From: Oceanospirillaceae bacterium UBA7410
GTDB taxonomy: Bacteria; Pseudomonadota; Gammaproteobacteria; Pseudomonadales; Balneatricaceae
Length of the DNA stretch: 7,958 nucleotides
Assembly (NCBI GenBank): GCA_002470565.1
Contig: DKMQ01000106.1
Location: 1,922-9,879 of the forward strand
Direction: 5' to 3'
Below the pieces are notes generated by a model that saw nothing but the letters and a program-made list of their open reading frames with translations, did no database searches and was not told where the DNA came from. A program made the position numbers and the translations under genes. The first letter of the stretch is position 1. Every line of letters begins with the position of its first letter. Positions 1 through 7,580 of this stretch are shown piece after piece.

Positions 1-2421
1 TGCTTTCACATAGTCTGTGGCAGCAATTACTGGGCCTGCATGAGCTGAGAAGCACTCTTCTACATAGCTTTGTTTAGGCTGCGCCTCTGGATGGAGCATA
101 TTCCAACGACTAATATCTTGGGCATTGCGACCCAATTCGTTAAAGCTCGTTGCACTCCAGACATCTGAACCAATCTCAAAGTCTTTCGCCAAAATTTCTG
201 CAGCAGCTTCAACTTCTCGTAAGATAGTGCCACTACCAAGCAACTGCACACGCTTTTTAGCTTTAGGCTTAATTTCTTTTAATAAGTACATCCCCTTAAT
301 GATGCCTTCCTCACAGCCGATAGGCATATCAGGCTGAATGTAGTTTTCGTTCATCACAGTAATGTAGTAAAACTTATTTTCTTTTAAATCATACATGCGG
401 TGCAGGCCATCTTGAATGATGACAGTAAGCTCATAAGCGTATGTAGGATCATAAGTAACGCAGTTGGGGATTAGGTTACCTAAAATATGGCTGTGTCCAT
501 CTTCGTGTTGCAAACCTTCGCCGTTCAAAGTGGTACGACCAGCGGTGGCACCTATTAGGAAGCCACGCGCCTGACTGTCGCCAGCTGCCCATGCAATATC
601 TCCAATACGCTGGAAACCAAACATAGAATAGAAAATGTAAAACGGAATCATGGCGTAATTGTTATTACTGTATGAAGTAGCACACGCCAACCATGCTGAC
701 ATGGCGCCTGCTTCGTTAATACCTTCTTCTAAAATTTGCCCAGCCTGATCTTCTCGGTAATACATCACCTGATCCGAATCATGAGGCACGTACTTTTGGC
801 CCTCTGCGGTATAAATACCTAGTTGACGAAACATACCTTCCATACCAAAGGTGCGCGCTTCATCTGGCACAATAGGCACAACACGCTTACCAATTTCTTT
901 ATCTTTAACCAAGGTGGTTAGGGTACGAACAAATGACATGGTCGTAGATATTTCACGCTTGCCGCTAGATTTTAATTGCCCACCTAATGATTTTAAGCTG
1001 GGTGTATTAAGTGATTCAAAATCACTACGACGACTAGGTAATACTCCACCTAAAGACTCGCGTCTTGCGCGCATATACTTCATTTCAGGCGTATCTTCTG
1101 CAGGCCTGTAATAGGGTACATTTTTAATTTGATCACGCGTTAACGGAATATTAAAACGCTGGCAAAAGCTTTCCATTTCATCCATATCAAGCTTTTTAAG
1201 AGAATGGGTCGGGTTCTTTGCTTCACCTGATTTACCCATGCCATAGCCCTTAACGGTTTGGGCTAAGATCACTGTAGGGCGACCAACAGTGTGAGTGGCT
1301 TCGTGGTAGGCCGCATAAACCTTATAAGGATCATGCCCACCGCGGTTAAGCTTCATAATATCTTCGTCAGAGTAATCTGCTACCATTTCTAGTAGTTCAG
1401 GATACTTACCAAAGAAGTGCTCACGCGTGTAAGCTCCACCCATGGCTTTATAGTTTTGTAGCTCTCCATCAACCACTTCATTCATGCGCTTTTGTAGTAA
1501 ACCTGTTGTGTCACGCTCTAATAAAGGATCCCAATGGCGGCCCCAAAGCACTTTGATCACATGCCAGCCTGCACCCTTAAAGATGCTCTCAAGCTCTTGT
1601 ACAACCTTGCCGTTACCACGCACAGGGCCGTCTAAGCGTTGTAAATTACAGTTGATTACAAAAATAAGATTGTCTAGCTTCTCGCGAGCTGCAAGAGAAA
1701 TGCACCCCAAAGATTCTGGCTCATCACATTCGCCATCACCCAAAAATGCCCAAACCTTACGGTCGCCATTATCTACTAAACCACGCTGCTGCTGGTAGCG
1801 CATAATGTGAGCTTGATGAATCGCCTGCAACGGACCTAAGCCCATAGAAACCGTAGGAAACTGCCAGTAGTCAGGCATTAGCCAAGGGTGTGGGTAAGAA
1901 GATAAACCATTGCCATCTACTTCACGGCGAAAATTATCCATTTGCTCATCACTTAAGCGCCCTTCTAGATAAGAACGTGCATAGATGCCAGGAGAAATAT
2001 GGCCTTGAAAGAAGACCAGATCGCCTTCTTGTTGATCTGTATTACCACGGAAAAAGTAGTTAAAACCTACATCATATAAAGTAGCCGACGAGGAGAAGCT
2101 AGCAATGTGGCCACCTAAACCATCGTCATTATCATTTGCTCTCATTACCATAGCCATGGCATTCCAGCGAATTAATGAACGAATACGACGCTCTATAAAT
2201 AGATCACCTGGCATAAGCTGCTCATCGCCTGGAGCAATGCTGTTTACGTAAGGTGTAGTAAGGGAATTTTCTACTTTTGCACCCTGCAACCGGGCTTGTT
2301 CGCCCAACTGCGCCAGAATAAAACGGGCACGATCAGCACCTTCGTTTTTTATTACTGATGTCAAAGCATCCAACCACTCTTGTGTTTCGATTGGATCAAT
2401 ATCTGAATGAGACTGCAACAC
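1..2421 (-). CDS. aceE: Pyruvate dehydrogenase E1 component, homodimeric type (3' end outside window)
   Basis: This is the thiamine-diphosphate (ThDP) enzyme that decarboxylates pyruvate and reductively acetylates the lipoyl groups of E2 (AceF) in the cytoplasmic pyruvate dehydrogenase complex. 807 codons are read without a stop or frameshift; E. coli AceE has 887 residues, so about 80 C-terminal residues lie off the left edge. The N-terminus (MLQSHSDIDPIETQEWLDAL) matches the E. coli start region. The ThDP/Mg motif is complete: GDGE at residues 228-231 and NCNLQ at 257-261, one residue offset from E. coli. FQGHISPG carries H141, the KNPTHSLKK loop has H406 (E. coli H407), ILEEGINE has the catalytic Glu near 566, and LQHEDGHSH is present. 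The start is GTG at 2421: it is the only frame that gives AceE, it has an AGGAG six bases upstream, and no in-frame ATG exists before an upstream TAG. aceF would be expected next, outside the window. Confidence 0.97.
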   Translation of the reverse strand, partial: MLQSHSDIDPIETQEWLDALTSVIKNEGADRARFILAQLGEQARLQGAKVENSLTTPYVNSIAPGDEQLMPGDLFIERRIRSLIRWNAMAMVMRANDNDDGLGGHIASFSSSATLYDVGFNYFFRGNTDQQEGDLVFFQGHISPGIYARSYLEGRLSDEQMDNFRREVDGNGLSSYPHPWLMPDYWQFPTVSMGLGPLQAIHQAHIMRYQQQRGLVDNGDRKVWAFLGDGECDEPESLGCISLAAREKLDNLIFVINCNLQRLDGPVRGNGKVVQELESIFKGAGWHVIKVLWGRHWDPLLERDTTGLLQKRMNEVVDGELQNYKAMGGAYTREHFFGKYPELLEMVADYSDEDIMKLNRGGHDPYKVYAAYHEATHTVGRPTVILAQTVKGYGMGKSGEAKNPTHSLKKLDMDEMESFCQRFNIPLTRDQIKNVPYYRPAEDTPEMKYMRARRESLGGVLPSRRSDFESLNTPSLKSLGGQLKSSGKREISTTMSFVRTLTTLVKDKEIGKRVVPIVPDEARTFGMEGMFRQLGIYTAEGQKYVPHDSDQVMYYREDQAGQILEEGINEAGAMSAWLACATSYSNNNYAMIPFYIFYSMFGFQRIGDIAWAAGDSQARGFLIGATAGRTTLNGEGLQHEDGHSHILGNLIPNCVTYDPTYAYELTVIIQDGLHRMYDLKENKFYYITVMNENYIQPDMPIGCEEGIIKGMYLLKEIKPKAKKRVQLLGSGTILREVEAAAEILAKDFEIGSDVWSATSFNELGRNAQDISRWNMLHPEAQPKQSYVEECFSAHAGPVIAATDYVKA

Positions 2422-2425
2422 ATTA

Positions 2426-2432
2426 CTCTCCT
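2426..2432 (-). promoter_or_regulatory. Shine-Dalgarno sequence of aceE
   Basis: On the minus strand AGGAGAG lies just upstream of the aceE start, with six bases between AGGAG and the GTG at 2421. An out-of-frame ATG (2423-2421) overlaps that GTG and is four bases from the AGGAG. The site therefore supports the GTG start but could also load ribosomes on the decoy ATG. Confidence 0.8.
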
Positions 2433-2445
2433 GTCTACTTCTGCT

Positions 2446-2460
2446 GAAGCTTTTTGCTTC
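2446..2460 (-). repeat. Small hairpin in the aceE leader
   Basis: GAAGC and GCTTC form a perfect 5-bp stem around a five-base A-rich loop (GAAGC-AAAAA-GCTTC on the minus strand). It lies between the predicted aceE transcription start (about 2478) and the ribosome binding site. No run of T follows on the minus strand, so it is not an intrinsic terminator. It may stabilise the mRNA 5' end or have no role. Confidence 0.35.
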
Positions 2461-2477
2461 CGCACACTAAAAAGATA

Positions 2478-2492
2478 TGTAGTAATACTACA
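2478..2492. promoter_or_regulatory. Perfect palindrome, candidate GntR/PdhR-type operator for aceE
   Basis: TGTAGTAATACTACA is a perfect inverted repeat of 7 bp around one central base. Its core, at 2480-2490, fits the FadR-subfamily GntR consensus TNGTNNNACNA exactly. PdhR, the pyruvate-responsive repressor of aceEF in E. coli, belongs to that subfamily and binds TTGGTNNNACCAA-like sites. The palindrome overlaps the predicted -10 of aceE and lies 57 bases before its start codon. Inference: a PdhR-like repressor controls aceE by blocking the promoter. The half-site is AGT rather than GGT, so the regulator could be another member of the family. Confidence 0.55.
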
Positions 2493-2514
2493 ATATTTAC
2501 ATAAATAATGCCAA
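2485..2514 (-). promoter_or_regulatory. Predicted sigma-70 promoter of aceE
   Basis: On the minus strand TTGGCA (2514-2509) serves as -35 and TAGTAT (2490-2485) as -10, with an 18-base spacer. The predicted transcription start is near 2478, giving a leader of about 55 bases. The -10 matches the consensus at 4 of 6 positions and lies inside the palindrome at 2478-2492. Other hexamer pairings are possible in this AT-rich stretch. Confidence 0.4.
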
Positions 2515-2541
2515 TTTAAGCCGGTTAAAAGTCGCTAGAGT

Positions 2542-2556
2542 AAATGTTTTACATTT
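2542..2556. repeat. Second perfect palindrome upstream of aceE
   Basis: AAATGT-TTT-ACATTT is a perfect 6-bp inverted repeat with a three-base centre, 121 bases upstream of the aceE start codon and upstream of the predicted -35. The position would suit an activator or a distal operator. I cannot match it to a known regulator, and AT-rich DNA produces such repeats by chance. Confidence 0.3.
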
Positions 2557-2788
2557 TATTACTAAACACCATAACGCCTCATACCAAGCCTATAAGGAAC
2601 CAATACTTCCCCCTGCCTCGTAATAGACTCTTTAATAAATGTCAAATGATAAACCAGTAAGTTAAAAGCTTTTATACCCACTTTATAAACCTACACACTC
2701 AAACATGCGTATACTTTACTTACATTTAATATTGGCATTAGCATACCAGTAACGTTAACATTTGTACTCTAAACCTTTGTAAAGGCTG

Positions 2789-2797
2789 TGGTATCAT
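2789..2797 (+). promoter_or_regulatory. Extended -10 promoter element of nadC
   Basis: TGG followed by TATCAT fits the extended -10 pattern (TGn plus a -10 with 5 of 6 consensus bases). No good -35 hexamer is present at 16-18 bases, which is tolerated by extended -10 promoters. The predicted start of transcription is near 2804, giving a leader of roughly 27 bases before the ATG at 2831. Confidence 0.45.
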
Positions 2798-2830
2798 ATT
2801 GCCCGTTACACCACACCTCTAGCACCTAGC

Positions 2831-3697
2831 ATGGAATCTTCAATGCCTACAAATAACGATCTTAACAACCATTATCTTAAAGCCGACCTACAAAGCAACG
2901 TAGCCGCAGCTTTGCTAGAAGATGTAGGTGAAGGAGACATTACAGCACGTCTTATTCCAGCAGATGAAATGGCTTGTGCTACGGTAATTACCCGTGAAGA
3001 GGCTACCATTTGTGGTGTCGACTGGGTGAATGAAGTGGCACTGCAAGTAGATCCTAGCATCGTCATAGATTGGATGGTGTCTGACGGTCAACACGCACAA
3101 GCTAATCAAATATTGTTCAAAGCCACTGGCAATGCTCGCAGCCTACTTACCTTTGAACGATGCGCTCTTAATTTTTTACAATGTTTGTCAGGCACTGCAA
3201 GCACTGCCTATTATTACGCCAATTTGGTAGCTGATACACAAGTAAAACTATTGGACACGCGCAAGACGATTCCAGGCTTACGCAAAGCCCAGAAATATGC
3301 CGTGGCTTGTGGCCAATGCTTTAACCACCGTATTGGGCTATATGATGCGTTTTTGATCAAAGAGAACCACATAGCAGCTTGTGGCGGCATAAGCCAAGCC
3401 ATTGCTACGGCTAGACAGCAAGAGCCGACTAAACCTGTGGAAGTGGAAGTGGAATCTATGGATGAGCTAAAACAAGCACTGGATGCCAATGCAGATCGGA
3501 TCATGTTGGACAATTTCACCTTAAGTGACATGACAGAAGCTGTAAAGCTTGCAGCAGGACGAGCTCAACTGGAAGCCTCTGGCGGAATTACTGAGCATAC
3601 TCTGCTCCCCATAGCTCAAACAGGGGTAGATTATATTTCTATTGGCGCATTAACCAAAGATTGTCGCGCCATTGATTTGTCTATGCGCTTTGTTTAA
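2831..3697 (+). CDS. nadC: Nicotinate-nucleotide pyrophosphorylase (quinolinate phosphoribosyltransferase)
   Basis: This cytoplasmic enzyme converts quinolinate and PRPP to nicotinate mononucleotide, CO2 and pyrophosphate, the last step of de novo NAD+ synthesis before the general salvage steps. The 288 residues match the usual length (E. coli about 297). Visible family signatures are [11 protein letters not shown] near 28-38, [10 protein letters not shown] with R110, [11 protein letters not shown] at 141-151 (R144, K145), [16 protein letters not shown] at 165-180 (H166, R167, K177), VEVEVE at 203-208, LDNF at 226-229 (D227), SGGI at 250-253 and the phosphate-binding SIGALTKD region at 270-277. 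All expected active-site residues appear present. Two ATGs compete: 2831 and 2843. The first has no Shine-Dalgarno sequence; the second has only a weak GGA. Its stop overlaps the fbpC stop on the other strand. Confidence 0.97.
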   Translation: MESSMPTNNDLNNHYLKADLQSNVAAALLEDVGEGDITARLIPADEMACATVITREEATICGVDWVNEVALQVDPSIVIDWMVSDGQHAQANQILFKATGNARSLLTFERCALNFLQCLSGTASTAYYYANLVADTQVKLLDTRKTIPGLRKAQKYAVACGQCFNHRIGLYDAFLIKENHIAACGGISQAIATARQQEPTKPVEVEVESMDELKQALDANADRIMLDNFTLSDMTEAVKLAAGRAQLEASGGITEHTLLPIAQTGVDYISIGALTKDCRAIDLSMRFV

Positions 3698-4761
3698 AAC
3701 AACATTAGATGATCAAGCGAGAGCTTGATACCAATTTCTTCACCAATTTCATGATTATGGTGGGAATCAGCAAAGCAGGAGATGGTCTGATTTCCTGCTA
3801 TTAACACCCGATATAAAAAGTGCGTTCCCCTAAAGCGCTTACTGATAATACGACCTGTTATAGGGCTATCATCTAAATGAAGCACGTCATCTGGGCGAAT
3901 AAACACTTCTGCACTTTGTCCAATGGGAAAACCATGAGGACGGTCACTACACAATTCACCTATGGGTGATTGCACACAAGTGTCACTAATAACATTACAG
4001 GCCAAAAAGTCGCCTTCGCCTATAAAATCAGCTACAAATCTGCCATCTGGCTTGTGATAAATATTGTACGCCGTATCCCATTGCTGGATACGGCCTTGGT
4101 TCATTACGGCCACATGATCAGCCATGGTAAAGGCTTCAGTTTGGTCATGAGTCACTAACAATCCTGGAATCTTCTCCTGCCTTAAAATAGCTCTCACTTC
4201 AGGCACTAGCTCTTCACGTAGCATGGCATCTAGGCCTGAAAAAGGCTCATCTAATAATAGCAAACTTGGTTTGGGGGCCATGGCGCGAGCCAGCGCCACA
4301 CGCTGTTGCTGCCCACCTGATAATGCATGGGGATAACGCTCTTGATAACCACTCAAACCCACCAAACTCAACAACTCTTCAACTCGCTGCACCTGTTCGG
4401 CCTTGGGCCATAAGTGCAAGCCAAAAGCCACGTTTGCAGCGATATTCATATGAGGAAATAACGCCACATCCTGAAACACCATACCTACGTTGCGAGTTTC
4501 AGCTGGCAGGCAAAAATCGTCTTTAGCCAGAGTTTTACCTGCCAAGCTGATACTGCCAGACTGCAACGGCACAAAACCAGCAATAGCGCGCAATAACGTG
4601 GATTTACCACAACCACTGGGGCCCAATAAACAGCCTATTTCGCCTATTCCCACTGCCAAGCTTACATCATGCACGATTGCATGCTGCCCATAAGCAATGT
4701 TTACCTTATCCACCAGCAAATGCTGGTCCGAGTTATCAAAAGACAGAGTTGACATAGTCAT
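3694..4761 (-). CDS. fbpC: Ferric iron ABC transporter ATP-binding protein
   Basis: This is the ATPase subunit that powers ferric iron import with FbpA and FbpB at the inner face of the cytoplasmic membrane. In 355 residues it has a complete nucleotide-binding domain: Walker [10 protein letters not shown] at 47-55, Q-loop Q97, signature LSGGQQQR at 147-154, Walker B LLLLDEP at 167-173, D-loop SGLD at 175-178 and switch His205. A C-terminal region from about 250, including VFIRPDDV near 286-293, resembles the TOBE-like regulatory domain of FbpC/PotA-type ATPases. The ATG at 4761 is directly preceded by in-frame TGA and TAA, so it cannot start further upstream; a GAGA eight bases before it is a weak ribosome site, and a second ATG at 4755 is possible. 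It begins 15 bases after the fbpB stop. Specificity for iron rests on the neighbours; the domain alone would also fit related importers. Confidence 0.92.
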   Translation of the reverse strand: MTMSTLSFDNSDQHLLVDKVNIAYGQHAIVHDVSLAVGIGEIGCLLGPSGCGKSTLLRAIAGFVPLQSGSISLAGKTLAKDDFCLPAETRNVGMVFQDVALFPHMNIAANVAFGLHLWPKAEQVQRVEELLSLVGLSGYQERYPHALSGGQQQRVALARAMAPKPSLLLLDEPFSGLDAMLREELVPEVRAILRQEKIPGLLVTHDQTEAFTMADHVAVMNQGRIQQWDTAYNIYHKPDGRFVADFIGEGDFLACNVISDTCVQSPIGELCSDRPHGFPIGQSAEVFIRPDDVLHLDDSPITGRIISKRFRGTHFLYRVLIAGNQTISCFADSHHNHEIGEEIGIKLSLDHLMLF

Positions 4762-4776
4762 TTATCATTTCTCATA

Positions 4777-6402
4777 TTAGTGAGGCCTGCGGCGAGATAT
4801 AGAAGCGTGTAACATCAAAACAGGTATGAGCCCTACCAACACGATCATGATAGAAGCAGGCGCGGCATCTACAAGCCTCTCATCTGAAGCTAATTCATAA
4901 GCCCTCACGGCCATGGTATTAAAGTTAAAGGGCCTCAATATTAATGTTGCCGGTAGCTCTTTAAGCACATCCACAAAAACGATCAACACCGCAGTGAGTA
5001 TAGAACCACGCATTAAAGGCACATGAATTTGACGCAAGATAGCCCAGGGACTGTGACCCATTGAGCGACCCGCGTGATCTAAGCTCGGTTTAATTTGGTC
5101 TAAACCTGCTTGCACACTGCCAAGAGCAACAGCCAAAAAACGCACAGTGTAAGCAAACAATAACGCCACCAAACTGCCAGACAAAAGCAGCCCAGGATTA
5201 TCCCAACCCAAACCTTCAAACATGGCGATGATACTATGATCCATCCACGCCAAAGGGATCAATACACCAATCGCAATAATAGTGCCAGGTAAGGCATAAC
5301 CAAACCCTGATATAGCAATCACAGTGCTAATGGGTTTAATGGGTTTATTTCTTTTTGCATAAGACAAAATGATAGCTAATATTACCGCAATAAGTGCAGC
5401 CATGAAGGCCAAACTAAATGAGTTCCAGGCAAGCTCTACAAAGTCCCAACCTAAAGGCTGCGCTTCAAATATAGCCCAATATAATAACTGTGCGGCTGGA
5501 ATCATAAAACCAAAAAGCAGTGGCGCAAGGCATAAGGCAAAAGCTATAAGCGCCTTACTTCCATCTAGAGGAATTAAATCAGCGCGAGCTTTAGACTCTA
5601 CTGCAGAGTGGTAGCGAGCACGACGGCGCGAATAGCGCTCTAGCAACACCAATAACATTACAAATGCCAATAAGCCCACAGCAAGTTGAGCGGCAGCAGC
5701 CGTATCACCGTATCCGTAGAAAGTTCTAAAGATGCCTGTGGTAAAAGTGCTCACACCAAAATATTGCACCGTGCCATAGTCGGCTAAAGTTTCCATCAGC
5801 GCCAAGGATAAGCCTGCAATAATAGCTGGCCTTGCCATGGGTAACGCCAAACTCCATAAAGCACGCCACCTTGAATAACCTAAGCTGCAGCCTACTTCGA
5901 TACTATTAACAGACTGCTCCAAAAAAGCAGATCTAGCTAAAAGATAAACATATGGATACAACACGAGTGACATCATCACGATAGCGCCACCCATGGATCT
6001 AATTTCAAAAAACCAATAATCGCCGTAACCTAAACCAGTTAACTCTCTTATAGACGTTTGCACTGGCCCTGCATAGTCGAGTATGCCGGTGTAGGTATAC
6101 GCAATAATATAAGCAGGCATGGCAAGGGGTAATAATAACGCCCAACTAAACCATCTTCGACCTGGAAAGCTGCACATACTGGTGAGCCATGCTGTGGGCA
6201 CGCCCAATAAAAGCACGCCTGTACCTACCCCAAACAACAACAGCAAAGAATTAACTAGGTATTCACTTAACACCGTATCAAACAAGTGCTGCCAAAGTGC
6301 GCCATCAGCAAGCATGGCATAGCTGCCAATCACAATCACTGGAAGCAATATAAAAACTGCAATCACAACAGCAAAAGCACTTAACCCATGGCGTTTAAAC
6401 AT
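4777..6402 (-). CDS. fbpB: Ferric iron ABC transporter permease, fused two-domain type
   Basis: This inner-membrane permease carries iron released by FbpA into the cytoplasm. Its 541 residues are two homologous permease halves fused in tandem, the normal form for FbpB/SfuB proteins. I count about 12 hydrophobic segments, six per half (roughly residues 8-30, 49-78, 84-107, 137-158, 189-209, 236-255, then 283-309, 328-347, 360-385, 405-425, 468-490, 515-533). Each half has the cytoplasmic EAA loop that contacts the ATPase: EVGCSLGYSRWRALWSLALP at 169-188 and a matching DHAGRSMGHSPW...VPL segment at 442-463. A basic linker (RYSRRRARYH, near 256-265) joins the halves. It starts 13 bases after the fbpA stop, with AAAGG close to the ATG, and is followed by fbpC after 15 bases, so the three genes form one operon. 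Confidence 0.94.
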   Translation of the reverse strand: MFKRHGLSAFAVVIAVFILLPVIVIGSYAMLADGALWQHLFDTVLSEYLVNSLLLLFGVGTGVLLLGVPTAWLTSMCSFPGRRWFSWALLLPLAMPAYIIAYTYTGILDYAGPVQTSIRELTGLGYGDYWFFEIRSMGGAIVMMSLVLYPYVYLLARSAFLEQSVNSIEVGCSLGYSRWRALWSLALPMARPAIIAGLSLALMETLADYGTVQYFGVSTFTTGIFRTFYGYGDTAAAAQLAVGLLAFVMLLVLLERYSRRRARYHSAVESKARADLIPLDGSKALIAFALCLAPLLFGFMIPAAQLLYWAIFEAQPLGWDFVELAWNSFSLAFMAALIAVILAIILSYAKRNKPIKPISTVIAISGFGYALPGTIIAIGVLIPLAWMDHSIIAMFEGLGWDNPGLLLSGSLVALLFAYTVRFLAVALGSVQAGLDQIKPSLDHAGRSMGHSPWAILRQIHVPLMRGSILTAVLIVFVDVLKELPATLILRPFNFNTMAVRAYELASDERLVDAAPASIMIVLVGLIPVLMLHASISRRRPH

Positions 6403-6415
6403 TAACCTTTATTAC

Positions 6416-7456
6416 CTATTTCCAACCAGCGCGATCCATTAATTTAATCGCTTGTCGATTATTGAGACCTAAAATTTCTAAATCAATCGGGTCCATCTTG
6501 TAATCACCAAAGCCTTTAAGTGCTTGTGAAACCTCTACACCGTCAACCACAGGATATTCATTATTGATCTTGGCATACCATGCTTGTGCGGGCGCAGAAG
6601 CCAAGTATTCTAACAGAGCTTGGGCTTCATTGTAGTGTTTACCATATTTAGTAAAGGCTGCACCACTTACATTGACGTGGGCGCCGCGATTTGCTGCACC
6701 TTCGCCCTTTTGATTAGGCCAAAATACTGCTAGCTTGTTAGCCACTGCTTGATCTTCAGGCTTGCTACTATTGATCAAGCGCGCAAGGTAATACGTGTTT
6801 GCAATGGTCACATCGCACACCCCTGCTGCCACAGCCTTTAACTGATCTGTATCCCCTCCAGAGGGTGATTTGGCTAAATTATTAACCATGCCTTCTATCC
6901 AGCTTTGCGTAGTTTCATCGCCTAATGCATGGATAGCTGCCGCTACTAGAGACTGGTTGTACACATTTTGAGAAGACCTAAGGCAAATGCGACCTTGCCA
7001 TTGCGCCTGAGCCAATGCTTCGTAGGTAGTTAATTGGCCTACATCAACGCGGTCTTTGGCATAAATAATAGGCCTTGCTCTTAGGGTGAGCCCATACCAA
7101 TAATGTTCAGAATCTCTTAGCGCTTGAGGTATAGACGCCTCTAATACAGGCAAAGCTACAGCCTTTAATACACCTGCCTCTTTAGCACGGTGTAAGCGAG
7201 CGACATCTGAAGTGATAAAAATATCTGCTTCGGTTGCACTGCCCTCTACTTGCAAACGCTTTAATAACGCGTCAGCATTGCCTGTTACAAGATTAACTTC
7301 AATGCCTGTAGAGGCACTAAACTCATCCAATAAGGGCTTAATCAACGCTTCCTTGCGGGCAGAATAAACATTAACAACGTCAGCCGCTTGGGCGACGTTT
7401 GCACACAAAAATCCTACAGTAAAAGTGGAAAATATAAGCTTATTAATAAGATTCAT
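6416..7456 (-). CDS. fbpA: Periplasmic ferric iron-binding protein of the ABC transporter
   Basis: This periplasmic protein binds Fe3+ and delivers it to FbpB/FbpC. I choose the ATG at 7456 (346 residues) because AGGAGA lies four bases upstream and it puts the signal peptide at the N-terminus: basic start MNLINK, hydrophobic core, then VAQA|ADVV with cleavage after residue 24. Upstream in-frame ATGs at 7483 and 7471 would bury the signal and lack such a site. The mature protein begins ADVVNVYSARKE, typical of the FbpA/FutA/SfuA family. The twin tyrosine NTYYLAR falls at mature positions 198-199 and NVYNQS puts a Tyr at mature 142. The His found near mature position 9 in Neisseria and Haemophilus FbpA is absent (Ala9). 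From memory this matches the three-tyrosine Mannheimia (Pasteurella) haemolytica class. It is the first gene of fbpABC, downstream of a Fur-like site. Confidence 0.94.
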   Translation of the reverse strand: MNLINKLIFSTFTVGFLCANVAQAADVVNVYSARKEALIKPLLDEFSASTGIEVNLVTGNADALLKRLQVEGSATEADIFITSDVARLHRAKEAGVLKAVALPVLEASIPQALRDSEHYWYGLTLRARPIIYAKDRVDVGQLTTYEALAQAQWQGRICLRSSQNVYNQSLVAAAIHALGDETTQSWIEGMVNNLAKSPSGGDTDQLKAVAAGVCDVTIANTYYLARLINSSKPEDQAVANKLAVFWPNQKGEGAANRGAHVNVSGAAFTKYGKHYNEAQALLEYLASAPAQAWYAKINNEYPVVDGVEVSQALKGFGDYKMDPIDLEILGLNNRQAIKLMDRAGWK

Positions 7457-7460
7457 GGGA

Positions 7461-7466
7461 TCTCCT
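7461..7466 (-). promoter_or_regulatory. Shine-Dalgarno sequence of fbpA, fixing the start at 7456
   Basis: AGGAGA on the minus strand ends four bases before the ATG at 7456. It lies inside the reading frame of the longer alternatives that would begin at 7483 or 7471, and together with the signal peptide it decides in favour of the shorter protein. Confidence 0.85.
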
Positions 7467-7507
7467 GTCATGTCTCGTTTCAATGTTAATTACGTCATAC
7501 AAATAGA

Positions 7508-7535
7508 CTGCCGCTTGCCTTTAAATAGCTGGCAG
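7508..7535 (-). repeat. Inverted repeat in the fbpA leader
   Basis: CTGCC (7508-7512) and GGCAG (7531-7535) form a 5-bp inverted repeat with an 18-base loop inside the predicted untranslated leader of fbpA (about 7457-7545). A few further pairs are possible with a bulge. No T run follows and the ribosome site is not included, so a regulatory role is unproven. Confidence 0.25.
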
Positions 7536-7551
7536 ACCATTCAATACCAAA

Positions 7552-7580
7552 ATTATACCCAGCAGTTAACGCAAATGCAA
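7552..7580 (-). promoter_or_regulatory. Predicted sigma-70 promoter of fbpABC
   Basis: A perfect -10 TATAAT (7557-7552) is preceded by a 17-base spacer and TTGCAT (7580-7575) as a weak -35 (3 of 6 consensus bases). Transcription would start near 7545, about 89 bases before the fbpA ATG. The -35 lies inside the Fur-like sequence at 7571-7589, the usual geometry for Fur repression. Confidence 0.65.

Larger units (their letters stand above)
2422..2830. other. Divergent aceE/nadC intergenic control region
   Basis: These 409 AT-rich bases separate aceE (leftward) and nadC (rightward). I see no convincing coding sequence: no reading frame with a start, a ribosome binding site and a recognisable product. 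What I can support are promoter-like elements near each gene, a perfect 15-bp palindrome next to aceE (2478-2492), a second palindrome at 2542-2556, a leader hairpin at 2446-2460 and an 8-bp palindrome TAACGTTA at 2750-2757. The middle stretch (about 2560-2740) shows nothing I can name. No pdhR-like regulator gene lies here, unlike E. coli, where pdhR directly precedes aceE. Confidence 0.7.

Noticed and set aside
60..1798. Several short open frames within aceE on both strands (for example 851-1111 and 1484-1798 plus, 60-251 minus)
   Set aside because: They lie inside the continuous 807-codon AceE frame, have no recognisable product, and are what one expects by chance in other frames of a real gene.
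3214..3531. 105-residue minus-strand frame inside nadC
   Set aside because: It is fully contained in a well-conserved nadC and its translation resembles no family I know; a shadow frame.
3660..3760. Bidirectional terminator between nadC and fbpC
   Set aside because: I found no stem followed by a T run on either strand around the overlapping stops.
7457..7483. Longer FbpA beginning at ATG 7483 or 7471
   Set aside because: The extra residues are charged and would precede the signal peptide; the strong AGGAGA site lies inside this stretch and points to the ATG at 7456.
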